A stretch of DNA of 64,000 nt from positions 365,881 through 429,880 of the forward strand of contig NZ_ML133508.1 of the NCBI RefSeq assembly GCF_003934165.1, in the 5' to 3' direction. Below the pieces are notes generated by a model. That model saw only the letters and a list, made by a program, of their open reading frames with translations, was not told the DNA's origin and did not search any database. Shown here piece by piece: positions 55,455-64,000 of this stretch. The translations under genes and the position numbers were made by a program. Origin of the DNA: Borborobacter arsenicus (GTDB taxonomy: Bacteria; Pseudomonadota; Alphaproteobacteria; Rhizobiales; Rhizobiaceae). Each line of letters starts with the position of its first letter. Position 1 is the stretch's first letter.

Positions 55455-55847
55455 ATGTCGAGGGACGGCTCTATTGAACTGGCTTGGGCGGATGGTGACT
55501 ACACCTTCCGCCTTGGCTGGAAAGAGATAATCAAGCTTCAAGAGGCGGTAGACGCTGGCCCATACTACATCTATGGCCAGTTCCTTGCGTCTGCACGTAT
55601 GTTGCTCGACCCGTCTGCCGCCAAAGGCATGCGGATCGAATATATCCGCGAGGTCATCCGGTGGGGCCTTATCGGTGGCGGAAAACCGGCTGATGAGGCT
55701 AAAAAACTTGTCAGCCTTTACGTGGAGGCGATGCCACCAGACGCGAACCTAGAGGTTGCCGCCAAGGTGCTTGGCGCAGGGCTGATGGGCGCGAAGGACG
55801 AAACGGTGGGGGAAGCCGATGCGGCAAGTCAAACGGTGACAAACTAG
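55455..55847 (+). CDS. GTA-gp10-like tail assembly chaperone
   Basis: A 130-residue protein of the GTA gp10 / Phage_TAC_11 family: IELAWADGDYTFRLGWKEII, KLQEAVDAGPYYIYGQFL and KAGAL-type ending DANLEVAAKVLGAGLMGAKD. It is the first part of a chaperone pair that coats the tape measure. The stop at 55847 precedes an overlapping downstream frame likely reached by frameshift (see next). Confidence 0.85.
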   Translation: MSRDGSIELAWADGDYTFRLGWKEIIKLQEAVDAGPYYIYGQFLASARMLLDPSAAKGMRIEYIREVIRWGLIGGGKPADEAKKLVSLYVEAMPPDANLEVAAKVLGAGLMGAKDETVGEADAASQTVTN

Positions 55848-55852
55848 ACGAC

Positions 55853-56047
55853 TTGCCGCGCGGGAAAATAAGGTTCTCGTCGCTCTACGGCAACGGCGCC
55901 GTGATGGGCTTCACGCCACAGCAAGTTGACGCCATGTCAATGTGGCAGTTTATGGCTGCGGCGGAGGGGCACTTCAAGGCGAACAGTGGCGAGGAAGGAC
56001 TAAGCGCCTCCGAAGTGGACGAGCTTTGGGACTGGATAAACTCTTAG
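55853..56047 (+). CDS. Second tail-chaperone ORF, probably expressed by -1 frameshift
   Basis: A 64-residue domain (LYGNGAVMGFTPQQVDAMSM WQF-type sequence, then ASEVDELWDWINS) of the kind fused by frameshift to the upstream chaperone in many phages. It has no good start: the TTG at 55853 lacks a ribosome-binding site, yet its frame is open back to at least 55742. A G-GGG-GAA heptamer at 55808-55814 within the upstream gene lets P-site tRNA re-pair after a -1 slip, giving KLDDLPRGKIRFS continuing from the chaperone. Confidence 0.65.
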   Translation: MPRGKIRFSSLYGNGAVMGFTPQQVDAMSMWQFMAAAEGHFKANSGEEGLSASEVDELWDWINS

Positions 56048-56056
56048 CGAGTCGGC

Positions 56057-56440
56057 CTAATCCAGACCGACGGCAACCTTGAAACGGGCGCGAGCGAGTT
56101 CAAGCCTCTTTGTGGCGTCTGTCGTTACAACCTGGCAGGCGTCGCGATCTGTTATCCTTTGCGCGCCTTGGAGATTCCTATCGATGTCGTCGACTAGAAG
56201 TATTGCTTCGCTCCGGGACTTACCAGCCATTGTCAGATCGTTGATAGCGACGTGCCTGTACGTTTCGTAGAGTGCGGGTAGCCCGATTGTTTCCGCGCAC
56301 ATGCGGAATGACGCCAGGGTTTCAACGTTGGCGTCAAACATCTCTTTCGCTGCTGTGTACGGGTCCTGGGCAAGCGCCGCACTTGGCGCAAGCAGGGGCG
56401 CTACAAGAACAATTCGGGAAGTATAGATGGCCACTGACAT
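56057..56440 (-). CDS. Secreted protein gene antisense to the tail operon (probable moron)
   Basis: A 127-residue protein with a signal peptide (YTSRIVLVAPLLAPSAALAQ, cleavage after ALA) and a helical mature part with two cysteines (FRMCAETIGL, DRDACQVVTT). It lies between the chaperone pair and tape-measure gene, on the opposite strand, overlapping the tape-measure start by 14 bases. Independent orientation and export suggest lysogenic expression, i.e. a moron. I prefer ATG 56440; a GTG two codons later is possible. No family recognised. Confidence 0.6.
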   Translation of the reverse strand: MSVAIYTSRIVLVAPLLAPSAALAQDPYTAAKEMFDANVETLASFRMCAETIGLPALYETYRHVAINDLTMAGKSRSEAILLVDDIDRNLQGAQRITDRDACQVVTTDATKRLELARARFKVAVGLD

Positions 56441-59021
56441 AGAGCGTCTTGTAGTCCAGCTTAGCGCGGATGTCAAAAAGTATGAGAACGCCCTGAATAG
56501 GGCGCTCGGCATCACTAACCGTAAATCCAGAGATATGGAGAAGCGGTTTGACAGAATGTCGAAGAACGTTTCCGCGTCACTAGCGAACACGCTTCGGAAC
56601 ACCACGGCTCTGGTCGGTGGCGGTCTCGGCGTGCGCGAAATCGCGCAGTACGCTGACGCATGGACGGAAGCGAGGAACAAGATCCGCGCGTCCGCGACTG
56701 CTGCGGGCGTTCAGTCTCGCTCGCTTCAAGATCTGACAAAGGACGCAAACGACGCCCGCGCATCGCTGGCGATGTATTCCGACCTGTATGCGCGCATTAT
56801 CCGATCGTCTGCCGGCGTAGCAAAGTCTGAGCAAGAGGTTGCTAACGTAACGAACGCTATTGCCAAGGCGTTCAAGGCAGGCGGGGCATCCGCGCAGGAG
56901 ATGGAGGCTGGCCTTATCCAGATTGGTCAGGCGCTTGGGTCTGGCTTCCTGCAGGGTGACGAGCTTCGATCAATCCGAGAGAACGCCCCCGTTATCGCGG
57001 CGGCTATTGCCAAAGAGTTCGATACGACTATTGCGGGGCTAAAGAAACTCGGTGCGGACGGGGAGCTTACCTCTGATCGCGTATTTAAGGCTATCTTGGC
57101 CGCGCTGCCCGACATCCAGAAGCAGTTCGATGCAACGAACAAGACCATCGGTGATGGGTTTCTCAAGGTCAAAAACAACCTTACCGAATACATCGGGACG
57201 ATGGCTGAGGCGTCTGGCCTAACGGAGACGCTGAACACAATCCTCGGCGCGCTTGCCGGCAATATCGACTCTGTCGCAAACGCTGCCGCTGCGGCAGGCG
57301 TAGTACTCGCGGCAACGTTTGGCCGGGGCGCAGCGCTAGCCGCAGTGGGCGCGCTAGCCAACCCTTTTGTCGCGCTTGCTGCTGCAGTTGGTGCCGCTGC
57401 TTATGCGATTAGTCAGTTGTGGGACGAAATAGTTCCGCTTCAGGGCAGCCTAGCTACGCTCGGCGACTACGCATCGGCGTTGTGGCAGGTCTTGGGCGAC
57501 GGGGCTTCCGCAGTTCAGCAGACGGTTGTGGAGGCGTTCAACACGATCGTCGACGGCATCAATAGTGCTTTGTCTGGCGTTGGGACGTCCCTGTCCGGCC
57601 TGTGGGAGATGGTTAAGTCAGGCGTCAATTCGATCATCGACGCCTTTGCCCGTATGGCGGACTTGATACAGGCTGCCTTCGCGGCGGTCCCTAATGCGGT
57701 CGGAAGCGCAGTCGTCACAGCTATGAATACGATGATTGCGGGCGTTGAGGCCGGCATCAACAAGGTAATTCAAGCTGTAAACGCAGCTATTCGTTCCATT
57801 AATAGCCTTAGTGGTTTTGCGGGCATTGCGCCCATAGGCGAACTGTCCACACAACAGTTGGGCCGTATTGAAAACTCCTATGCCGGGGCGGCAAAGGCCG
57901 CTGCGGGTGCTTGGAACGACGCAATAAACCGCGAGACCGTCGACTATCTTGGCATGGCCGGAAAGGGCATCACGGATGCCACTAATGGCGCTGTAGACGC
58001 CATCGTTGCTAAGGCCAACGAGGTTGCTAACGCCCGCAGAGAACTGGAGCGTGAAACAAGCCGCGGCAACGCGCTAGCCGGCCTAGGTGAAAACACTGCC
58101 GGCTTTGGCAAAGGTATCGCTGGCGCGGGTGACGGTGGGGGCAAGAAGAAAAAAGGCGGTGGCCGCTCCAAACAAGACGAGTTCGCCCGCGAGATCGAGC
58201 AAATCAAAGAACGCACCGCTGCCCTGCAAGCAGAAACCGCCGCGATGGCGGGAATTAACCCGCTTATCGATGATTATGGCTTTGCGCTGGAAAAGGCGCG
58301 CGCCAAACAGGACTTACTTACTGCGGCCAAGAAGGCGGGCATCGCGGTTACGCCGGAACTTGCTGCGAAGATCGACGAGCTTGCAACTGGTTATGCCAAT
58401 GCGAGTGTTGAAGCAGAAAAACTTGCTGAAAGCCAAGACCGTGCCCGGCAGGCAGCAGATGACATGCGCGAACTCGGTAAGGATGTTCTGGGCGGTTTTA
58501 TCAGCGACCTGAAAGCAGGCAAGTCCGCATCAGAAGCCCTTGCCAACGCCTTGGGCAAGGTAGCCGACAAGCTGCTGGATATGGCACTGAATAGCATGTT
58601 TAGCGGTGGCGGCCTGTTTGGTGGTGGTGGCGGCCTGTTTGGTGGGGCGATCATTCCCGGCATTTTGCATAGCGGTGGCGTAGCAGGCCGGGACGGATAT
58701 GGTCATGGCCGCGCGGTGTCACCTTCGGCATTCGCCGGCGCGCGACGTTACCACAAGGGCGGTATTGCAGGCCTTATGCCGGGAGAAGTGCCCGCAATCC
58801 TCCAGCGCGGTGAAGTGGTGATCCCGAAGGGCGCGAAGGCGGGCGCTCCATCGGTGCCGCAGAAAGTCAACATCAACGTCAACGTTGAGGGCGCCAATGG
58901 CGATGATCATGTCATCAGCCTTGTGCGTCAAGGCGTGAGCGCCGGTCTTAGCCAATACGACCGGCAATTGAACTCGACGCTCGGCGGCAAGATCGCCAAT
59001 ACACAGGCGAGGCAGATGTAA
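56427..59021 (+). CDS. Tail tape-measure protein
   Basis: An 864-residue tape measure. The N-terminal TDIERLVVQLSADVKKYENA start and GGASAQEMEAGLIQIGQALG with ELRSIRENAPVIAAAIA match the tape-measure N-terminal domain family. Long helical and hydrophobic parts (about 290-420) follow; a Gly/Lys-rich joint GGGKKKKGGGRSK lies near 575; the C-terminus has YHKGGIAGLMPGEVPAILQR and NINVNVEGANGDD, typical of tail-tip proximal ends. Length would set a tail of roughly 130 nm at 1.5 angstrom per residue. Confidence 0.92.
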   Translation: MATDIERLVVQLSADVKKYENALNRALGITNRKSRDMEKRFDRMSKNVSASLANTLRNTTALVGGGLGVREIAQYADAWTEARNKIRASATAAGVQSRSLQDLTKDANDARASLAMYSDLYARIIRSSAGVAKSEQEVANVTNAIAKAFKAGGASAQEMEAGLIQIGQALGSGFLQGDELRSIRENAPVIAAAIAKEFDTTIAGLKKLGADGELTSDRVFKAILAALPDIQKQFDATNKTIGDGFLKVKNNLTEYIGTMAEASGLTETLNTILGALAGNIDSVANAAAAAGVVLAATFGRGAALAAVGALANPFVALAAAVGAAAYAISQLWDEIVPLQGSLATLGDYASALWQVLGDGASAVQQTVVEAFNTIVDGINSALSGVGTSLSGLWEMVKSGVNSIIDAFARMADLIQAAFAAVPNAVGSAVVTAMNTMIAGVEAGINKVIQAVNAAIRSINSLSGFAGIAPIGELSTQQLGRIENSYAGAAKAAAGAWNDAINRETVDYLGMAGKGITDATNGAVDAIVAKANEVANARRELERETSRGNALAGLGENTAGFGKGIAGAGDGGGKKKKGGGRSKQDEFAREIEQIKERTAALQAETAAMAGINPLIDDYGFALEKARAKQDLLTAAKKAGIAVTPELAAKIDELATGYANASVEAEKLAESQDRARQAADDMRELGKDVLGGFISDLKAGKSASEALANALGKVADKLLDMALNSMFSGGGLFGGGGGLFGGAIIPGILHSGGVAGRDGYGHGRAVSPSAFAGARRYHKGGIAGLMPGEVPAILQRGEVVIPKGAKAGAPSVPQKVNINVNVEGANGDDHVISLVRQGVSAGLSQYDRQLNSTLGGKIANTQARQM

Positions 59022-59022
59022 C

Positions 59023-59685
59023 ATGACCATTCGTTGGCCCATTCACGTCTTGCCTGCCCGCGACGTGTCGTTCGACATCGCGCCGCGAAACCTTGCGGCA
59101 CCGTCATCTGTGTCCGGCGCGACGCAAGTTGTCTCGTCGGACGCAGGCATTTGGAAGGCGAAGCTTGGCGGCATTGTAATCAATCGCCGCGACCGCGTTC
59201 TTGCCTTTCGTGCCATTGCGAACCTGCTTGAGGGGAGATTGAACTCTATTCTGGTTCCACTGTGCCGCGGCTATCAGCCGGTGCCGGCAGGCTCCGAGCC
59301 GCTCTATGATCAAGTTCCGCATTCCGACGACGCCTTCTTCGATGATGACACCGGCTATGCCGGTCGTGTCATCGATGTGGTGACGGTTGGGTCGATGGCG
59401 CTGCGCGCGGTGTCTGGCACAGTGTCGGTGAACTACGCCGGGACGATCGAGCCCGGTCAGCATTTTAGCGTTGGTGAGCGGCTCTACCGAGTACGGTCCT
59501 TCAATGCCGATACCGGTGCAATCACCTTCCGGCCGCCGCTGCGCGAGGCTGTTCCGGCTGGCACCAATCTGGAGTTCGACGACCCGGTGGTGCGCATGAA
59601 GCTGGCGACCGACGACGCCATGAACCTTGATCTGGCGCTGCGCCGGTTCGGCAGCCCGACCGTCAATTTTATCGAGGATCTGTGA
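59023..59685 (+). CDS. Distal tail / tail-tip protein
   Basis: A 220-residue protein (TIRWPIHVLPARDVSFDIAP start; GIVINRRDRVLAFRAIANLL; FRPPLREAVPAGTNLEFDDP end). It follows the tape measure by one base and resembles the first tail-tip proteins of rhizobial prophages. Probably a baseplate or distal-tail component by position; the fold is not recognised. Confidence 0.7.
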   Translation: MTIRWPIHVLPARDVSFDIAPRNLAAPSSVSGATQVVSSDAGIWKAKLGGIVINRRDRVLAFRAIANLLEGRLNSILVPLCRGYQPVPAGSEPLYDQVPHSDDAFFDDDTGYAGRVIDVVTVGSMALRAVSGTVSVNYAGTIEPGQHFSVGERLYRVRSFNADTGAITFRPPLREAVPAGTNLEFDDPVVRMKLATDDAMNLDLALRRFGSPTVNFIEDL

Positions 59686-60276
59686 ATGGCCTTCTTCACG
59701 TCCGATCAGATTGCCGCGCTGTCAGCATCGACGGTGCGCGTCGATTTCCTGACGAAAATGGAGTTCAAGTCCGGCACCTCATACCTGTGGAATGGCAACA
59801 CCGATCTGATGACCGGCGGCCAGACATGGAAGCCGATGCATGGCGCGGGCGTGATCGACGGGCTATCGGCACCTACGGGCACGGCGGCAGAGGCGGTGAC
59901 GTTCCAGCTTAACGGCCTTCCGGATCAGGCAACCGATCTTCTCAGGATGGCGCTGGAAGATAACCAGGACTCCGCGCAACGGCTCGTCACGGTCTATTTG
60001 CAACTGTTCGATGCCGACTGGCAGGCGGCGGGCGCACCTATCGGTATCTGGTGGGGCTTCATGCAGCCGCCGCGGATAACGCGCACGCCGATGCAAGGCA
60101 CCGAAGGTGCAATCCAGTCAATCTCGATGCAGGCCGAGAACGCTTTCTTCAACCGCTCCCGGCCTCCCTATGGCCGCTATACCGACCGCGACCAGCAGAA
60201 GCGCTCGCCGGGTGACAAGTTCTTCCAGTTCACGCCGTCGCTGCTGTTCAAAAGCTTCACCTACCCGGACTACTAA
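59686..60276 (+). CDS. Tail-tip protein (DUF2163-like position)
   Basis: A 196-residue protein (AFFTSDQIAALSASTVRVDF start; EAVTFQLNGLPDQATDLLRM; SISMQAENAFFNRSRPPYGR YTD). It resembles the DUF2163-type tail-tip family in GTA-like phages, placed between distal-tail and cell-wall hydrolase genes. Starts directly after the previous stop. Confidence 0.7.
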   Translation: MAFFTSDQIAALSASTVRVDFLTKMEFKSGTSYLWNGNTDLMTGGQTWKPMHGAGVIDGLSAPTGTAAEAVTFQLNGLPDQATDLLRMALEDNQDSAQRLVTVYLQLFDADWQAAGAPIGIWWGFMQPPRITRTPMQGTEGAIQSISMQAENAFFNRSRPPYGRYTDRDQQKRSPGDKFFQFTPSLLFKSFTYPDY

Positions 60277-60297
60277 GAGCCGGCCGGAGCCCAACAT

Positions 60298-60681
60298 TTG
60301 ACAGTCGATGAGTTTGTCGCCGCAGAGGCGCGGAAGCCTTTCGCGTGGGGCGAAACCGATTGCGCTTCGACAGCTGACCGGTGGGTCCAGCATGTGCGCG
60401 GTTTCTCGCCCATGGGCCGATATGGCCGCCACCATCAAAGCCGCGAGGAGGCACAGGCGTGGCTTGGTGAAACAGGCGGCATTGCCGTTCCCTTCAATCG
60501 GGTCATGCGCGCCGCTGGCTTCAGTAGGACCAAGGAGCCGAGGACCGGCGACCTTGGGTTGGTGATCTTCGGCAAGCGCCTGTGCATCGCCATTCACACC
60601 GGCTCGATCTGGTTCTCGCGTCACGAGGACGGACTAATCGGCGCGCCGCTCGAAAATGTCTGGAAGGCGTGGGCCATATGA
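60298..60681 (+). CDS. NlpC/P60-like tail protein (DUF6950)
   Basis: A 127-residue protein with the NlpC/P60-like catalytic start FAWGETDCA (Cys22), RDDG-type GDLGLVIFGKRLCIAIHTGS and a His in AIHTGSIWFSR. Such tail-tip proteins are thought to hydrolyse peptidoglycan peptides during infection. TTG start; no clear alternative. Overlaps the next gene by four bases (ATATGA region). Confidence 0.75.
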   Translation: MTVDEFVAAEARKPFAWGETDCASTADRWVQHVRGFSPMGRYGRHHQSREEAQAWLGETGGIAVPFNRVMRAAGFSRTKEPRTGDLGLVIFGKRLCIAIHTGSIWFSRHEDGLIGAPLENVWKAWAI

Positions 60682-62540
60682 ACAATTCGTTGCAGTTGAG
60701 GCGGCAGCATCTGCGAGGATTCAACAATTTCCTCGAAGACACGACTGCCCTTCGCAATCCGCAGCTCTATAAGACCTTCGGCTTCATCGAAGGCATTGTG
60801 TTTTCAACGCTGGTTGCCACCGGCTCAACTCTTGCCGGCTCGGCATTCGCCATTGCGGCCATAACGGGCGCTGTGTCCATCGGTTTGTCGATCGGCCTTT
60901 CCTATCTCGCCAGTTCGATATTCGCTCCGAAAGCGCCAAAGCCGGAGGATGTGCAGCAGTCGGTCAAGAACCCGATTTCGCCAAGGATGCGCCATTATGG
61001 GCGGGTCAAGGTGTCCGGTCCATGGACATTTGCCGAGGCGAAGGGCGGGGACTTCTACAAGGTCCTGGCAATCGGCCAGGGACCGATCGATGCGGTCGAA
61101 GAATACTGGCTCGACGACACAAAGGTGACGCTGAATGTCGATGGTGGTGTCGTCGAGGAGCCGTGGGCATCGACAGGGACGCCCATCGGGTCTGTCGTCC
61201 AGATCAAATCGCGGCTCGGGGCAGCTACGGAAACGCACTACAGCGAACTGGCATCCGTGTTCCCGGAATGGACATCGGACCATCGGGGCGATGGTGTCGC
61301 CAGCCTCTACGCCAAGCAGTTCGCCTCCGGGCAGGAGTTTTATCTGTCGCGCTTTCCAAGCGGCGTAAATACGAACTACCGGCTCGTGATCCGTAGCGCC
61401 CAGGTCAAGAACCCGGTCACCTCCGCAACCGAATGGAACGACAACGCCGCTGCCGTGATCCGCGATTATGTCGTTCACAAGGACGGCATGCGCCTTCCGG
61501 AAAGCATTGTTTCTACGCCGCTGGCGCAGGCCGGGTGGGTGACCGCCTATAACCGTGCCGCCACGAATATTGCCACCAAAGCGGGCAGTGAGCCGCGTTA
61601 TCGGCTGTGGGGCTCGTATAGCCTTGAGGAGCGGCCAGCCGACGTGCTGGGCCGCATGATGGCATCGTGCGACGGCAGGCTGGTTCCGACACCGGACGGC
61701 GGCCTGACGCTGGACATCGGCGAATGGCAGGAGCCGACCGTCACGATCGATGAAAGCACCATCGTTGGTTTCTCCGAGGTCGGTCGCGGGCGCGACGTGC
61801 TCACCTCCGCCAACACGATCCGGGCCAAATATCTGGATCCTGCGCAGGACTATCAGGGCGCGGATGCGGATCCATGGGTAGATGCCGCAGATGTGGGCGA
61901 CCGCGGCGAGATTGCCACCGACATGGAATTCATCATGGCGCCGTCTCACAGCCAGGCGCGGCGTCTGATGAAACTTGCCGCATTCCGGGCAAATCCGAGT
62001 TGGGTCGGCCAGTTCCAGTGCAATCTCGGTGGACTTGCTGCCTTCGGTGAGCGCTTCGTGCGGATTTCGTTTCCGAAGTTCGGGATCAATTCGGTGTTCG
62101 AGGTGCAAGACTTCCGCTTCAACATTGGCGAGGGCGGTATCCTGCAGGGCGTCACGCTGCAGGTGCAATCGATGCCATCGGCCGCCTATGACTGGAATGC
62201 GGCGCAGGAGGAAGGCGATGCGCCGGTCTATGACGAAACCGAGGTAGACAATACGGTCCCGGTTCCAGACGCACCGACCGTCGATATCCTCGCTGGGCCG
62301 ATAGCGCATCTGTCCTTCAGCCCATCGCCCAGCGCAATCCTGTCGATCGAGGCGCGCTACAAGATCACGTCCAGCGGCACATGGAACAGCATTCCGATCG
62401 AGGAAGGCACCACTACCGCCGACAGCTCAACGCTCGTCGAAGACGAAGAATACGAGTTCCAGCTCCGCTACGTGACGGAAAAAGGCCGGGCTGGTGACTG
62501 GTCCGCAAGCACCGTCGTCATAGCCGACTCCGTCCCCTGA
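60678..62540 (+). CDS. Tail tip / host-specificity protein J-like
   Basis: A 620-residue protein: a hydrophobic N-terminal segment (LAGSAFAIAAITGAVSIGLS), then KNPISPRMRHYGRVKVSGPW, TPLAQAGWVTAYNRAATNIA and DVLGRMMASCDGRLVPTPDG, typical of the J-like baseplate hub. A C-terminal fibronectin-like portion begins near PVPDAPTVDILAG. It forms the tail tip and receptor-facing part. Overlaps the preceding gene by four bases. Confidence 0.85.
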   Translation: MNNSLQLRRQHLRGFNNFLEDTTALRNPQLYKTFGFIEGIVFSTLVATGSTLAGSAFAIAAITGAVSIGLSIGLSYLASSIFAPKAPKPEDVQQSVKNPISPRMRHYGRVKVSGPWTFAEAKGGDFYKVLAIGQGPIDAVEEYWLDDTKVTLNVDGGVVEEPWASTGTPIGSVVQIKSRLGAATETHYSELASVFPEWTSDHRGDGVASLYAKQFASGQEFYLSRFPSGVNTNYRLVIRSAQVKNPVTSATEWNDNAAAVIRDYVVHKDGMRLPESIVSTPLAQAGWVTAYNRAATNIATKAGSEPRYRLWGSYSLEERPADVLGRMMASCDGRLVPTPDGGLTLDIGEWQEPTVTIDESTIVGFSEVGRGRDVLTSANTIRAKYLDPAQDYQGADADPWVDAADVGDRGEIATDMEFIMAPSHSQARRLMKLAAFRANPSWVGQFQCNLGGLAAFGERFVRISFPKFGINSVFEVQDFRFNIGEGGILQGVTLQVQSMPSAAYDWNAAQEEGDAPVYDETEVDNTVPVPDAPTVDILAGPIAHLSFSPSPSAILSIEARYKITSSGTWNSIPIEEGTTTADSSTLVEDEEYEFQLRYVTEKGRAGDWSASTVVIADSVP

Positions 62541-62607
62541 CCTAGCCAACCAGCACAGCATTTCCGCCCTGCCGTTTCGGTGGGGTCTCTAGACTTGGAG
62601 AATCCAT

Positions 62608-64000
62608 ATGGCGCAGACCGCCGAAAACGTGTTCCGCGATTTTGTCACCGATGGTGTTGCGTCCAGCGGCGCGAATAAGCCGAAAAAGGCGGAAGTGCGC
62701 GAACTTCTGACCGGCTACGAGACGATCATCAACGCTTTTGTCTCGGGCGGCGGTACGATCGTTCAAGGCGCCGCCAATCTGCCGACGCTGCTCAACTATC
62801 CGTCGCTCACGATGGCCTGGGTCATCGATCCGGACCCGAATTTGAGCGGCATCTATCAGAAGCAGGGTGCCTCAGGAGCCGGCTCGTGGGTGCGCCTGCT
62901 CGACCTGCCGTATAGCTTCATCAAGGCCACCAATGCAGGCGCCGGCACGGCCAATGCCATTGTTGCCACGACGAGCATCCCGGTTCCAACTGCAGACGGC
63001 GGCGCGCTGGTCACGGTCAATGTGTCGGCCGACAACACCGGGCCGGCGACGGTATCGTTCAACGGCGGGCCTGCGCTCAACATCATCAGTTCGTCCGGCA
63101 ATGCGATGCAGGCCGGCTATCTGACGGCTGGAATGCAGATTGCAGGCTTTAAGGTCGGCTCGGATTTCCGGCTGCTGAGTGAAGCGGCTACGGCAGCGAT
63201 GCTGGCGCTGGTCGAGCAAGCGGTGCTTGATGCGCAGGCGGCGGTTGCGGCCGCGCAGGCGGCCATGTCGTCGGTCGTTCCGAACATCTTCGCCACCAAG
63301 GCAGCGGCAGAAGCCTATGCGCCGGCCGTGGCGCCGGATTTCATTAATCTGGCCGGATACACGTTTGCGGGTGATGGTGGCGGCGCTCTCTATAAGAAGG
63401 TCGCAGTTGAACCGACACATGCGGGCAAGTTCTCGATCACGCTGTCTGATGCTGTGACTGTGGTCTGGTATGAGATTGCTGAGGAAGTGGTCAATCCGCT
63501 GATGTTCGGCGTCAATCGTAACAGCGCCTTCGACCAGACCGCCGCATTCCAGGCTATGCTCGACCACGGCGCGACAGAAATCTATCTCCCGCGCGGCATC
63601 TATAAGCTCGACGGCGATCTGACGTGCAATCACGACCTGAAGGTCAGGGGGGTGGGCACGCTCGATTTCTCGGCCGGCACTGGGCAACTGGCCACCTCTG
63701 GAATTGCAACAAGGGTTGGAGATCTTTCTGCCAACGTAGCCAAAGGTAGCCGTACGCTGTCCTTTACCTCCGTTGATGGTATCGAGGAGTTCGATCTCCT
63801 CTGTCTCTACAATCCTACCGATTATTCATGGTCAGGACATCGCGCATCGTATCGCGAGGGTGAGTTTTGCCGGGTCCATTCGATCAGCGGGAACACGGTC
63901 ACGATCTATGGTCAGACGTATGATCCGTACACCGCCGCCAACATGCAAGTGTATCGGGTCGATGGTGTCTCTGTCGATATCGATGAAATCACGGTCATCC
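62608..64000 (+). CDS. Tail spike / fibre with pectate-lyase-like beta-helix (truncated by window)
   Basis: At least 464 residues, open at the right edge. An N-terminal adaptor (AQTAENVFRDFVTDGVASSG) is followed by a triple-helix-like Ala-rich stretch (VEQAVLDAQAAVAAAQAAMS) and then the start of a right-handed beta-helix (NPLMFGVNRNSAFDQTAAFQ, EIYLPRGIYKLDGDL). This is the layout of phage tailspikes that bind or cleave surface polysaccharide. Good GGAG site before ATG at 62608. Enzymatic activity cannot be judged because the catalytic part is missing. Confidence 0.82.
   Translation, partial: MAQTAENVFRDFVTDGVASSGANKPKKAEVRELLTGYETIINAFVSGGGTIVQGAANLPTLLNYPSLTMAWVIDPDPNLSGIYQKQGASGAGSWVRLLDLPYSFIKATNAGAGTANAIVATTSIPVPTADGGALVTVNVSADNTGPATVSFNGGPALNIISSSGNAMQAGYLTAGMQIAGFKVGSDFRLLSEAATAAMLALVEQAVLDAQAAVAAAQAAMSSVVPNIFATKAAAEAYAPAVAPDFINLAGYTFAGDGGGALYKKVAVEPTHAGKFSITLSDAVTVVWYEIAEEVVNPLMFGVNRNSAFDQTAAFQAMLDHGATEIYLPRGIYKLDGDLTCNHDLKVRGVGTLDFSAGTGQLATSGIATRVGDLSANVAKGSRTLSFTSVDGIEEFDLLCLYNPTDYSWSGHRASYREGEFCRVHSISGNTVTIYGQTYDPYTAANMQVYRVDGVSVDIDEITVI

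Noticed and set aside
60825-62309. A 494-residue minus-strand frame opposite the tail-tip gene
   Set aside because: Composition is that of an antisense shadow; the J-like protein on the plus strand is well supported and in operon context.
62872-63687. A 271-residue minus-strand frame opposite the tail spike
   Set aside because: No recognisable sequence and no operon context; shadow of the tail-spike gene.

Overview
The window is alphaproteobacterial, most likely a rhizobial (Hyphomicrobiales/Phyllobacteriaceae-type, Mesorhizobium-like) chromosome. The left 11 kb carries a leftward housekeeping block (murA, DUF2948, hisD, UPF0262, a low-molecular-weight phosphatase-like gene, infA, maf, yacG, tRNA-Phe) in an order I associate with this group. 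The genus is inference; no rRNA is present to settle it.

Region 1 (1-11.1 kb) is host DNA: a PLP-dependent decarboxylase, a VOC/PhnB-like protein, a DUF5996 protein and a secreted DUF2380/DUF3280-like protein, followed by the housekeeping block.

Region 2 (11.1 kb to beyond the right edge) is a tailed prophage of HK97-like siphovirus type, apparently integrated at the 3' end of tRNA-Thr(GGT). Only the left end is in the window; the window stops inside a tail-spike/fibre gene and no lysis genes are seen. A leftward early operon (19.2 to 11.3 kb) ends in excisionase-like and integrase genes and carries a Lar-like protein, a T4-type RNA ligase and a polynucleotide phosphatase-kinase. An immunity region (19.2-20.7 kb) has an XRE repressor flanked by two promoters, each with a similar operator between -35 and -10. 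The rightward early operon (20.7-43.8 kb) encodes five tiny overlapping membrane proteins, a Sak4-like recombinase with a DUF669 ssDNA-binding-like protein, a DNA polymerase III beta-clamp homologue, a Cas4/RecB-like nuclease, a DEAD/DEAH helicase interrupted in its P-loop by an intein, three amino-methyltransferases and one cytosine-C5 methyltransferase, and a primase-polymerase/helicase followed by an origin-like repeat region and a VRR-NUC nuclease. A tRNA-Trp(CCA) lies before the late operon (44.4-64 kb): HNH nuclease, terminase subunits, portal, two homing-endonuclease-like genes, protease, capsid, head-tail joining genes, tail tube, a probable frameshifted tail chaperone pair, tape measure, tail tip and spike. 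One secreted-protein gene lies antisense between chaperone and tape measure.

The most unusual signals are (a) a dispersed family of intercistronic RNA hairpins with C/A-rich CACCAC leaders and a GGAGAC ribosome-binding signature, two members showing compensatory base changes; (b) about twenty unrelated early-region proteins carrying an (A/D)NDN peptide in tails or linkers with varying synonymous codons; (c) an intein in a helicase P-loop plus a portal-protease homing-endonuclease pair, i.e. a heavy load of selfish elements; (d) an RNA-repair pair under repressor control; and (e) a nested inverted repeat next to the primase gene that may be the phage origin.
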